From the NCBI GenBank assembly GCA_963747315.1, contig CAVVEQ010000017.1, positions 1-43,818 on the forward strand: a DNA stretch of 43,818 bases, written 5' to 3'. The notes under the pieces were generated by a model. That model saw nothing but the letters and a program-made list of their open reading frames with translations, did no database searches and was not told the origin of the DNA. This stretch comes from CAVVEQ01 sp963747315. GTDB lineage: Bacteria > Chloroflexota > Anaerolineae > Anaerolineales > Anaerolineaceae. Each line of letters opens with the position of its first letter. Position 1 is the first letter of the stretch. This document shows, piece by piece, positions 25,487 through 32,438 of the stretch. The position numbers and the translations under genes are program-made.

Positions 25487-25536
25487 ATTCTAATCACTAC
25501 TTATTAACTACTATTACTTACTTATAAAGAAATTTC

Positions 25537-25932
25537 TCACTTTTTAATTTTCTTTTTGGTCTCTTCCTCGAGTTCTGGGAAAACCAGGTTCCAATCATAG
25601 CGCGGGCTATGTGATGGAATTTTATATGGACCGAGATCCAATTTTTCGTTTTCATACGTCTCAAGGAACCGAATAAGAGCCAGCGTGGCTAATTGGCTGG
25701 CAGGAATAGATAATTGTTCTGAAAGATCGCTGATCCTGGTTCTTATCGCCGGCGGAAGATCATAAGTGGCACGTCTCTCCCGACGCGCAGAGATCTTTTG
25801 CCTCTCACGGGCTTTTTTTTCACGCTCCCGCCTGGGAAGCTGCGATTCGATCTGGCGCTGCTCCATTTCCTTTAATAACTCGGATACTTGCGGATCGATT
25901 GAATCACGGCGGGAGAGATTATTTTTAGGCAT
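25537..25932 (-). CDS. Small DNA-binding (RHH-like) partner of the ParA-like ATPase
   Basis: 131 residues, very basic. Residues 1-55 are charged and helical (many Arg, Lys, Glu). A ribbon-helix-helix-like core follows: RATYDLPPAIRTRISDLSEQLSIPASQLATLALIRFLETYE. The tail ends in lysines. Its start overlaps the ParA-like gene by 8 bases, the usual layout of a ParA ATPase with its centromere-binding partner in plasmid type Ib partition loci, where the partner is a small RHH protein. I infer that it binds the TGCA dyads just downstream or the GTCGCC sites upstream of parA1. No close named family is recognised. Confidence 0.6.
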   Translation of the reverse strand: MPKNNLSRRDSIDPQVSELLKEMEQRQIESQLPRREREKKARERQKISARRERRATYDLPPAIRTRISDLSEQLSIPASQLATLALIRFLETYENEKLDLGPYKIPSHSPRYDWNLVFPELEEETKKKIKK

Positions 25933-26695
25933 CCAGAACCTCCAGTAACTTTTCTAGAATTTGGCGGTAACCGCCGATCCGTTTTTTTCCTTCGGGAAGA
26001 CCTCTCATGGCAAGGCAGTTTGGAGCGTATTCCCAAAGTGTTCTTCCGTAAGCCGGAGCTTCGCGTACCCGGGTATCCTGCGGAATGGGCGGCCACATAT
26101 GTCCCCCGAAGGTTTGGGTCAAGTTGCGGAACTGCAGGTAGGTTTCACGAGTAGTGCGGTCGAAGAAAGAAGGAAGAATGCAATATCCTTCCGGGGTATG
26201 GCCGCGTCGGGAAAACTCACCCAGGTTGCGGATCACTTCCTGGAGACCATCCACGGAGAGGGAATCCATGCGGGTGGGAACGATCACCCAGTTGCTGGAA
26301 AGCAGTCCGCAGGCGTGCAGCGAATCCAGCGAAGGAGCCATATCCAGCAGAACCGCGTCGTACGCACTTCCCGTGATCGCCTCGAGAAAAAGCGCGCTGC
26401 CTGCCGCAGAGCGGGAAAACTCGCGCTGTACCGATTCCGTATGCTTATCCCCGGGAAGAATATCCAGATTCTCGCGGGCGGCCAGGACGACGGACGCCAA
26501 CCCCCTCTTTTCACAGATCAATCCAAACAACCCTGGCGATTTCGGCAAGCCCAGAGAGATAGCGACATGCCCCTGGGAATCCATGTCCACCAGCAGAACC
26601 CGCCGCCCTGCCAGCGCTAATCCATGGGCAAGCGTAACCGCGGTGGTCGTTTTCCCCACCCCGCCTTTTTGATTTGCGAAAGAAATAATTTTCAA
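25925..26695 (-). CDS. ParA-family ATPase 1 (partition)
   Basis: About 256 residues. A deviant Walker A, NQKGGVGKTTTAV, stands near the N-terminus, followed by VLLVDMDSQGH (Walker A') and YDAVLLDMAPS (Walker B), so it is a complete ParA/Soj ATPase. I place the start at TTG 26695, which gives the family-like KIISFANQKGG and has GAGG 5 bases upstream; GTG 26716 adds seven residues and has no ribosome site. ParA ATPases move DNA by forming nucleoid-bound gradients. It is followed by an overlapping RHH-like gene and preceded by a 240-base region with three operator-like repeats. Confidence 0.88.
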   Translation of the reverse strand: MKIISFANQKGGVGKTTTAVTLAHGLALAGRRVLLVDMDSQGHVAISLGLPKSPGLFGLICEKRGLASVVLAARENLDILPGDKHTESVQREFSRSAAGSALFLEAITGSAYDAVLLDMAPSLDSLHACGLLSSNWVIVPTRMDSLSVDGLQEVIRNLGEFSRRGHTPEGYCILPSFFDRTTRETYLQFRNLTQTFGGHMWPPIPQDTRVREAPAYGRTLWEYAPNCLAMRGLPEGKKRIGGYRQILEKLLEVLDA

Positions 26696-26745
26696 TCCGT
26701 CCTCAGGCCTACGCACTCAAAACCGAAGCAGCTAAACCAAATCAA

Positions 26746-26835
26746 GGGTCGCCCCTATGAATTATAGTCCAAATATGTCGATAAACGTTGAAATATGTCT
26801 TAGGCGACCCTGCAATTATTTCAGCGTCGCCCTAT
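26746..26835 (-). promoter_or_regulatory. parA1 promoter with three AGGGTCGCC-type repeats and AAATATGTC repeats
   Basis: AGGGTCGCCCCTAT (from 26745), its inverse TAGGCGACCCT (26801-26811) and CAGCGTCGCCCTAT (from 26822) surround a minus-strand TATAAT (26766-26761). Between them AAATATGTC occurs at 26771 and 26791, 20 bases apart. The layout suggests autoregulation by a partition protein. Nothing else is recognised in the 26696-26955 gap except the palindrome at its end. Confidence 0.5.
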
Positions 26836-26934
26836 AAACCCCTGCCTGGCACAAATAATGCGTTGTTTGTCAAAAAAGAGGGTTACTGTTCACCCGGGCG
26901 CGCGACACCGTGTTTTTATTGAAAATAACGGGAA

Positions 26935-26956
26935 AAGTGTAACCGCGGTTACACTT
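26935..26956. promoter_or_regulatory. Perfect 22-bp palindrome with core TGTAACCGCGGTTACA (copy 1)
   Basis: The 22 bases are fully self-complementary, centred between 26945 and 26946, and overlap the last base of the ParB-like gene's stop codon. The 16-bp core recurs at 31332-31347. It is a candidate parS-like ParB site or operator. Confidence 0.65.
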
Positions 26957-28101
26957 CAGGAATTGTTAAGGCGGGCTTCGATCAGGCGGGAAAGTTCGTC
27001 GAGTCGGGTCAGCGTTTCCTGCGCCTGGCCCAGGAACACGATCTCGTCGGCGAGCAGATCCATGGCTTGGGATTGGTCCACGGGATCAAGGCGATTAATA
27101 GTCCGGATGAATTTCAACAGGTTGCGGCTGGCTTCCCGGCCGGGATCGCGGGGCGAGGAGGGTGGTTTTCCGGGTGCCTGGGGAGGCGGCTCCGGCGAAG
27201 TGGATACCGACGCCACCTCGTCAGAAGTAAGCTGACTCTGAATGCTGACCTGGATCAGGCGTTCCCACTGCTGGCTGGGCGCGGAGAGAATCTCGCGCAG
27301 AACCCGCTCTGCCAGCCGGTAGCGGTCGGCGAGATCCAGCAGGGGGCTTGGCAGCTGAAGGATGTTCAACAACTGCACCATACGCGGGCGGGTAAGTTGC
27401 ATGACCGGGGTGATCTTTTCCCACAGACCGGTGGGCATGCGCTGGCTGCGAACCTTGCGAAAATAATCATATTCATCCACGACCGACTCCTCGGCCGGCA
27501 TACCCATTTCCGTCAGGATCAGGGCGGAGATCTCGCAGGCCTGCTCCACGGCGGAAGGTGGTTCGGCGTGGCGGTTTTCCAGCACCTGCCGCTGACGGGT
27601 TGGGTTATCCACCACCTCAACCCGCAGAAGGGGCTCTTCAGCGGAGTGGTTCTTTACCCGCTTAAGACAGGCAGCCCAGAAGCGACGTTCACCGGTCTCG
27701 ATCAGGAAGATGTAGTTACCGTTCAGCCCTTCCTTCCAGGCACCGGTGATCGGTTTAATTTGACCGTGCTCATCGAAGGATTCGCCCATGGCCACCAGGC
27801 GCTCCACCTCTGCTTTGACAGCCGGATCTCTGCGTGATTGTTCAAGCCAGGCGGATGCAGCCTGGTAGCAATCTATCTTCCCGAAGAAGAAATCCTGTCG
27901 AATCGATGGGGGCAGCAGGCGGCGTGGCTGAAACCGGTCAGGCAGGATCTGACTGGGAGCCAGGCGCTCTATGCGTTCAACGGCTGCGATTGGACTGAGG
28001 CTGGGTGTCAGAGGCGGCGCGCCAACCCCCGGCAGGCTGCCCGCGGACTCTTGAGATAGATCATCAAAGGCGTTGAACCGCTTTTTATTTTGCGTTGGCA
28101 T
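26956..28101 (-). CDS. ParB/Spo0J-like partition protein
   Basis: 381 residues. The ParB N-terminal domain is visible: PDRFQPRR (about 53-60), GQIKPI, then IETGERRFWAA (about 135-145; GERRxxA is the CTPase motif of ParB) and ENRHAEPPSAVEQACEI, the usual link to the helix-turn-helix part. A ~60-residue insert (SIRQDFFFGK... to ...AMGESFDE) breaks the usual spacing between the first blocks. The middle helices (LTRPRMVQLLNILQLP) form the expected DNA-binding part and the C-terminus is helical, for dimerisation. AAGGAG lies 7 bases before the ATG. It follows ParA 2 by 26 bases, forming a parAB pair, and ends in a perfect palindrome that is a candidate binding site. Confidence 0.85.
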   Translation of the reverse strand: MPTQNKKRFNAFDDLSQESAGSLPGVGAPPLTPSLSPIAAVERIERLAPSQILPDRFQPRRLLPPSIRQDFFFGKIDCYQAASAWLEQSRRDPAVKAEVERLVAMGESFDEHGQIKPITGAWKEGLNGNYIFLIETGERRFWAACLKRVKNHSAEEPLLRVEVVDNPTRQRQVLENRHAEPPSAVEQACEISALILTEMGMPAEESVVDEYDYFRKVRSQRMPTGLWEKITPVMQLTRPRMVQLLNILQLPSPLLDLADRYRLAERVLREILSAPSQQWERLIQVSIQSQLTSDEVASVSTSPEPPPQAPGKPPSSPRDPGREASRNLLKFIRTINRLDPVDQSQAMDLLADEIVFLGQAQETLTRLDELSRLIEARLNNS

Positions 28102-28127
28102 GCCTGGCTCCTTTTCGGCAAGGAGGG

Positions 28128-28967
28128 TTATCCCCCGCCGGTCCTTTTCAGCACGGTATCCACCAGCGCGGCATACTCCTGGGTAGCGCGCGAGCTGGAC
28201 CAGATCTGCTCCGGTTTCCGCTGCCGGGGAGGACGCAAATTAAAAACATCCATGTGGCTGGAGTGGGCGTAGGCAAGATCTGCAGCTTTATGAATGGGAT
28301 CCAGCACCTGCCCGGGGAAGCGGCTGCGCAGCTCAGCGAGGATCTCCTGCGCCTCGGAGCGTTGTTCGTCGCAGAGCGTGGGCAGGTAACCAAAGATCTT
28401 CAGATCGGGGCGGAAGTGTACGCGCACCTGGTCAATAGTGCGCTGAAGCTCCAGCAAACCGGAGACGCCCAGGTAGCTGGTTTCCACCGGGATGAGGACA
28501 AAGTCAGCCGCGACCAGCGCGTTCACCAGCAGGTGCCCGGTGGTGGGCGGCGTATCGATGACGATATAGGCGAACTCCCTGGAGGCTGGAGCCAGCCCGC
28601 GGGAAAGCCTGGTTTCATTGGCCATCAGGGTGGGTAGAAGGTGGGCGGCTTCCACCATGGCGGGGTGGCTGCCGGGGATCACGTACAGGTTGGGGTGGTA
28701 TTGGCTGCGCTGGGTCATGCGCAGGGCGGAGGGAGGCGGGCTTTCCAACAGCAGGTTGGAGAGCATGCTGCTGCCGGGGGAAGGCTTGTGCCCGAACGCT
28801 GTGGCCATTAACGCGTGCCCCTGCGGATCCATATCCACCAGCAGCACCTTCCCGGCAGCACCAGGCTGGCTGGCAAGTTTCAGCGAAAGTCCGGCTGCCA
28901 GGTTCACCGCGGTGGTGGTCTTCCCAACCCCGCCTTTTTCGTTGGCGATCGTTATCGTTACTGCCAT
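28128..28967 (-). CDS. ParA/Soj-family ATPase 2 (partition)
   Basis: 279 residues. NEKGGVGKTTTAVNLAAGL (about 9-27) is the deviant Walker A, VLLVDMDPQGHALM is A', and YIVIDTPPTTGHLL is Walker B, so the ATPase is complete. It is the first gene of the leftward partition group (parA2, parB, then parA1 and RHH-like). A GAGG precedes the ATG by a few bases. It is divergent from the AAA ATPase gene across a 209-base region with a 30-bp direct repeat. ParA of this type usually works with the adjacent ParB on chromosomes or large plasmids. Confidence 0.9.
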   Translation of the reverse strand: MAVTITIANEKGGVGKTTTAVNLAAGLSLKLASQPGAAGKVLLVDMDPQGHALMATAFGHKPSPGSSMLSNLLLESPPPSALRMTQRSQYHPNLYVIPGSHPAMVEAAHLLPTLMANETRLSRGLAPASREFAYIVIDTPPTTGHLLVNALVAADFVLIPVETSYLGVSGLLELQRTIDQVRVHFRPDLKIFGYLPTLCDEQRSEAQEILAELRSRFPGQVLDPIHKAADLAYAHSSHMDVFNLRPPRQRKPEQIWSSSRATQEYAALVDTVLKRTGGG

Positions 28968-29073
28968 GGGACCTCTGTTTTCCCGCGGTCGAGGAAATTA
29001 TTTGCAACTTCAATAATCATACATAAAATCATCCCCTTAGTCAATATTAGCATAACTGGGCTGAGTTGGAGAA

Positions 29074-29133
29074 TAATTACCGCAAATACACCTAAATTTG
29101 AATTAATTACCGTAAATCTATTGAAATTTTCCC
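29074..29133. repeat. Two tandem 30-bp direct repeats starting TAATTACCG in the divergent promoter region
   Basis: TAATTACCGCAAAT (29074) and TAATTACCGTAAAT (29104) start two consecutive 30-bp units that also share AAATTT further in. They lie between the divergent parA2 and AAA-ATPase genes, so they may control both or be iterons. The 28968-29176 gap holds no gene. Confidence 0.5.
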
Positions 29134-29176
29134 GAATTCGTGCAATAATAGGAGAAATGTATCGGGAGGAATGGCA

Positions 29177-30001
29177 ATGTTATCTTCCATGAGCGACGAG
29201 GACTGGAGATATGCGCGCCTTGAGCGGCTGGGTTTGAAGGAAGACCCTTTCAAGCTTTCCGCAGATCCGCGCTACTTATACCTGGGCCCTGAGCACCTTG
29301 CTGTTTACCGGCAAGCCCAGGGCGTGATCTCGCGGAGGCGCGGGCTTGCGTTGATCACCGGCGATATGGGCATGGGCAAGAGTTCACTGGCCCGCCGCCT
29401 CTATGACGTCTACAACCCGGATGAGAACGTAACGATTTATTATAACCACACAGCAGCTTTTAAATCTGCGATGGACGCCGCCACCCAAATCTCCCAGGCG
29501 CTCGGCATCCCCCCGCAGCGCAGCTTCCAGCGGCAGATGGAAAGCCTGGAACAAAAAATGGCCTCGGCTTACACCGCCAAGCAAAATGTGATCATCCTGC
29601 TGGATGACGCCCAGATGATGAAGCCCGAAGCCCTGGAAGTGATCCACCGCATCTATAACTTTGACTACGACGTTAAGGTGGTGCAGATCCTGGCTTTCGG
29701 GCAAAGCGAAATGTCGAGCCTGTTCGAAACCAACAAGGCGGTGAATGCGCGCGTTTTTGTGCGCCTGGTGCTACCCCCGCTCACCCTTTCCAGCGCACTG
29801 CAGATGGTGATGTTCCGCCTGAACGTGGCCGGGCGTAACGAGAGCATGATCGACGACGACGCCTTCGAACTTCTCTATGAGAAGTCCCAGGGGGTTCCGC
29901 GCGAGATCACCAAGTTCTGCGCCTACGCCACCGACCTCCTCCTGCAAAGCGACGCCACCACTATAGACCGAAACATAGTTAGAGAGGCCATTAGCGCATG
30001 A
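29177..30001 (+). CDS. ExeA/TniB-like AAA ATPase
   Basis: 274 residues from ATG 29177, which has GGGAGG 7 bases upstream; ATG 29171 is too close to that site. The N-terminus GLKEDPFKLSADPRYLYLGPEHLAVYRQ is the usual opening of ExeA-like (AAA_22) ATPases. Walker A is GDMGMGKSS (62-70) and Walker B is VIILLDDAQMM. RVFVRLVLPPLT and the helical C-terminal lid follow. Relatives serve in secretion (ExeA/GspA) or Tn7/Mu-like transposition (TniB). Here there is no secretin, no transposase and no transposon end. The gene leads an operon with an RHH-like protein and a DnaA-domain-I protein, so a DNA replication or maintenance role is more likely. Confidence 0.85.
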   Translation: MLSSMSDEDWRYARLERLGLKEDPFKLSADPRYLYLGPEHLAVYRQAQGVISRRRGLALITGDMGMGKSSLARRLYDVYNPDENVTIYYNHTAAFKSAMDAATQISQALGIPPQRSFQRQMESLEQKMASAYTAKQNVIILLDDAQMMKPEALEVIHRIYNFDYDVKVVQILAFGQSEMSSLFETNKAVNARVFVRLVLPPLTLSSALQMVMFRLNVAGRNESMIDDDAFELLYEKSQGVPREITKFCAYATDLLLQSDATTIDRNIVREAISA

Positions 30002-30324
30002 CCACCCCAACCCCCCCCAGAGCCGCCTGGGTTCAGCTCTATGAAGCCAGGCGGGTTACAAGCGAGCCTGTTACCCGCACGCCGGGGCGACCGCCAGCGT
30101 CCGTACCCCGACGCAAGGTGGGGCTCACCCTCTCCCAGGGTGAGATTACCGAGATTGACGAATGGCAGCAGCGCTTTGCCGCCCTGCTGAAGCGCAAGGT
30201 CTCTGATGGCGAGACCGTGGGTATCCTGGTGCGCATCTGCACCGCCCGGCTAAACCGTGTGGGTGAAGCGGAAAGCACCGGTGGTTTGTCGGCTTTTGTG
30301 GAAAAATTGATCGAATCCGAGTAA
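29998..30324 (+). CDS. Small RHH-like protein of the replication/partition island
   Basis: 108 residues, start overlapping the ATPase stop by ATGA at 29998. The first 38 residues are Pro/Arg-rich and probably disordered. Residues about 39-90 fit a ribbon-helix-helix: strand KVGLTLS, helix ITEIDEWQQRFAALLKRK, helix TVGILVRICTARL. No named family is recognised. The tight coupling suggests it forms a complex with, or gives DNA specificity to, the AAA ATPase. A 154-base gap without recognisable genes separates it from the next gene. Confidence 0.55.
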   Translation: MTTPTPPRAAWVQLYEARRVTSEPVTRTPGRPPASVPRRKVGLTLSQGEITEIDEWQQRFAALLKRKVSDGETVGILVRICTARLNRVGEAESTGGLSAFVEKLIESE

Positions 30325-30478
30325 TTGTTTCTTCCAAAAAACACCCATAATAACGGAAGAAATAATTAACACTAAATCAACCTTAACAAATCTTAAGATG
30401 GACGCTAGGCAGTAACGGGGAGTAATCCCATCAAGGAAGAGCAAGTAAAAAAGGAATTTTAGGCGAGAGAAATCAGTC

Positions 30479-31336
30479 ATGACCGACGCCAGCCGGCCAC
30501 CACACCCCCAACCGAACCAGCGTGATGCCTGGCAGATCGTGCTTGGTCAACTGCAGGCAGAGATGGCGCGCACCATGTTCGAGACCTGGGTGCAGCCGCT
30601 GCGGGTTGTGAATTTCCAGGATGGCGTCTTTACCCTGGGGGCATTCAACCCCTTCGCTCGGGATTGGGTGGTCAACCGCTTGAAAAGCCGCATCACCCAG
30701 CTGCTTGGAGCGGTCTACTCCGCGCCGGTCGAGCTAAATGTGGTGGTGATCAATGAGTTCTACCGACCCGAGCAGCCCCTGGAGCGCGTACCGCGAGCGG
30801 CTGAGCCCACCGAAATCCAGACTGAAGAGGCTTTACCCGAAGAAAAGATCCAAATCCCCTCGAACCGCAAGATGATGTTGCAGCGCGCGTATGGATCCCG
30901 GCGTGCCAAGCTGATCGAGCCGGAGCGCGGGATGTTCGTGACCCTCTATTCGTTTTACAGCTGGCTCCCCCTGCTTGGTCACTCTGCATTCGCCACCATC
31001 CTGGCTGCCCGGTCGCTGTGTTACTGGAACCCGATGACCGGCGAGTTGCGGAACGTGATCGAAACAGACATGTCGGAGCTCGCCCGACGGGCTGCGGTCA
31101 GCGTCCGCACGGTGAAGGATGTTCTCTCCAATGAGCTGGTCCGGCAATATTTTCTACGGTACAAGGTGCGCAGGATCATTACCCCCAATGGAGTACGCAC
31201 CGCGGGAATATCCCTGCAGGTGCGCATGGATGACCCCCTCACACCTCAGGACCAGGAGTTGAGCGGGATGGAAGAAAGCGAACCCTGGTGCTCCCCGGAT
31301 TTTGAGACGGAAGAGGAGTTGGACCGCGATCTGTAA
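30479..31336 (+). CDS. DnaA domain I protein fused to a winged-helix-like region (no AAA+ domain)
   Basis: 285 residues. Residues about 15-92 align with DnaA domain I: W-x-x-VL-x-x-LQ-x-E, MFETWVQPL, then DGVFTLGAFNPFARDWV, like the FSMWIRPL and APNRFVLDWV blocks of E. coli DnaA. A linker (about 93-130) leads to a helical region with ISL-type strands, including SELARRAAVSVRTVKDVLSN (about 199-218), a good helix-turn-helix, as in replication initiators. The DnaA AAA+ and domain IV are absent. In DnaA, domain I recruits helicase and self-associates. Together with the AAA ATPase two genes upstream this could be a split initiator (inference). Its stop codon lies inside a perfect palindrome. Confidence 0.75.
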   Translation: MTDASRPPHPQPNQRDAWQIVLGQLQAEMARTMFETWVQPLRVVNFQDGVFTLGAFNPFARDWVVNRLKSRITQLLGAVYSAPVELNVVVINEFYRPEQPLERVPRAAEPTEIQTEEALPEEKIQIPSNRKMMLQRAYGSRRAKLIEPERGMFVTLYSFYSWLPLLGHSAFATILAARSLCYWNPMTGELRNVIETDMSELARRAAVSVRTVKDVLSNELVRQYFLRYKVRRIITPNGVRTAGISLQVRMDDPLTPQDQELSGMEESEPWCSPDFETEEELDRDL

Positions 31337-31348
31337 CCGCGGTTACAG
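31331..31348. promoter_or_regulatory. Perfect 18-bp palindrome with core TGTAACCGCGGTTACA (copy 2)
   Basis: Self-complementary over 18 bases and overlapping the stop codon of the DnaA-domain-I gene. The central 16 bases are identical to copy 1 at 26938-26953, 4.4 kb away. Confidence 0.65.
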
Positions 31349-31433
31349 TTTATGGGGTAGGCAGGGCGATAACTCGTAATAATACTAAACAATGCGCATA
31401 GCTATACAACAATCTCATTGATCTTTGTTTGAG

Positions 31434-31439
31434 TAGAAT
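31434..31439 (+). promoter_or_regulatory. TAGAAT -10 box placed for a leaderless pxpB transcript
   Basis: TAGAAT ends 6 bases before ATG 31446, with no ribosome binding site. Same geometry as at 2454 and 39705. Confidence 0.35.
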
Positions 31440-31445
31440 TATGGT

Positions 31446-32438
31446 ATGCAATCGACCCCAAAATTGAACATCCAGCCGCTGGGAGAGGCTGCTTTCACGG
31501 TGACTCTCGCGGAGGCGATCAGCGCCGATGCTTCAGCCAGGGTCCTTGCCTTGAGGCAGGCGATCCTTACCGCGGACCTGCCCGGTGTGCGCGGGATCGT
31601 TCCTGCCTACACCAGCTTACTGGTTCGCTTTGATCCTGACCGAACAGTTCCAAGCAAGCTCCTTGATGTGCTGACCGAACTGATCGGCGTTGCACCGAGA
31701 TTGGAACCTGCAGCTGGAAGGCTTGTAGACGTGCCGGTGATCTATGGGGGCATATTCGGTCCGGACCTGGGGGAGGTTTCTGATCATACCGGGATGACCG
31801 CGACCGAAGCGATTCGGCTGCACGCAGCCGGCGAATACACCGTCGCATTCCTGGGTTTCCTGCCGGGCTTTCCATACCTGATAGGGATGGATCCCCGGCT
31901 GACCTGCCCGCGCCTGGCAACCCCCCGGCAAACGGTACCCGCCGGATCGGTGGGGATCGCGGGAGGGCAGACCGGTATTTACCCCCTGGAGTCTCCCGGG
32001 GGATGGCGCATCATTGGGCGGACTTCTCTGAAGCTTTTTGATCCAGCAGCAGTTCAACCCACTTTGCTTCAGGCGGGGGACCGGGTACGTTTTATTCCTA
32101 TTAAGAAGGAACAGCCCTGTGATCCTGGAGGTACTGGAAGGCGGCTTCGGGGTGACCATCCAGGATGCCGGGCGTTGCGGATACGCGGATATTGGTATCC
32201 CCGAATGTGGCGCAATGGACCCCTTCGCACTGCAAGCAGCCAACCTGCTGGCAGGCAACGAACCCGGCGCAGCCGGGCTGGAGATCCCCAGCGCGGGGTT
32301 GATCCTGCGCCCGGATGCGGATTGCCTGCTGGCCTGCGCAGGTCCCGGGTGGAGCCTGATGGTGAACGGAAAACTGCTGCCAGGATGGATGGCGATCCGG
32401 GTGCGGGCACACGACCGGGTCGAAGTGATTCCCGGTAG
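31446..32438 (+). CDS. pxpB: 5-oxoprolinase subunit B (KipI family), with an out-of-frame tail after about 32115
   Basis: PxpB, with PxpA and PxpC, opens 5-oxoproline to glutamate using ATP. Residues about 1-224 are a full KipI-family protein: AFLGFLPGFPYLIGMDPRL, PRQTVPAGSVGIAGGQTGIYP and ending DRVRFIPIKKEQP. After about 32115 the frame is a shadow of pxpC for another ~320 bases, a highly unusual overlap. Two readings restore sense. A missing base near 32103-32117 gives a stop in GTGA at 32119. A surplus C in CCC (32115-32117) gives an in-frame B-C fusion. Both fused and separate forms of KipI and KipA are known. I therefore trust the first 224 residues and treat the tail as an artefact. 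Confidence 0.82.
   Translation: MQSTPKLNIQPLGEAAFTVTLAEAISADASARVLALRQAILTADLPGVRGIVPAYTSLLVRFDPDRTVPSKLLDVLTELIGVAPRLEPAAGRLVDVPVIYGGIFGPDLGEVSDHTGMTATEAIRLHAAGEYTVAFLGFLPGFPYLIGMDPRLTCPRLATPRQTVPAGSVGIAGGQTGIYPLESPGGWRIIGRTSLKLFDPAAVQPTLLQAGDRVRFIPIKKEQPCDPGGTGRRLRGDHPGCRALRIRGYWYPRMWRNGPLRTASSQPAGRQRTRRSRAGDPQRGVDPAPGCGLPAGLRRSRVEPDGERKTAARMDGDPGAGTRPGRSDSR

Noticed and set aside
29177..30324. ExeA/TniB-like ATPase as part of a Tn7-like transposon
   Set aside because: No transposase, target selector, end repeats or cargo; the neighbours are partition and replication-type genes.
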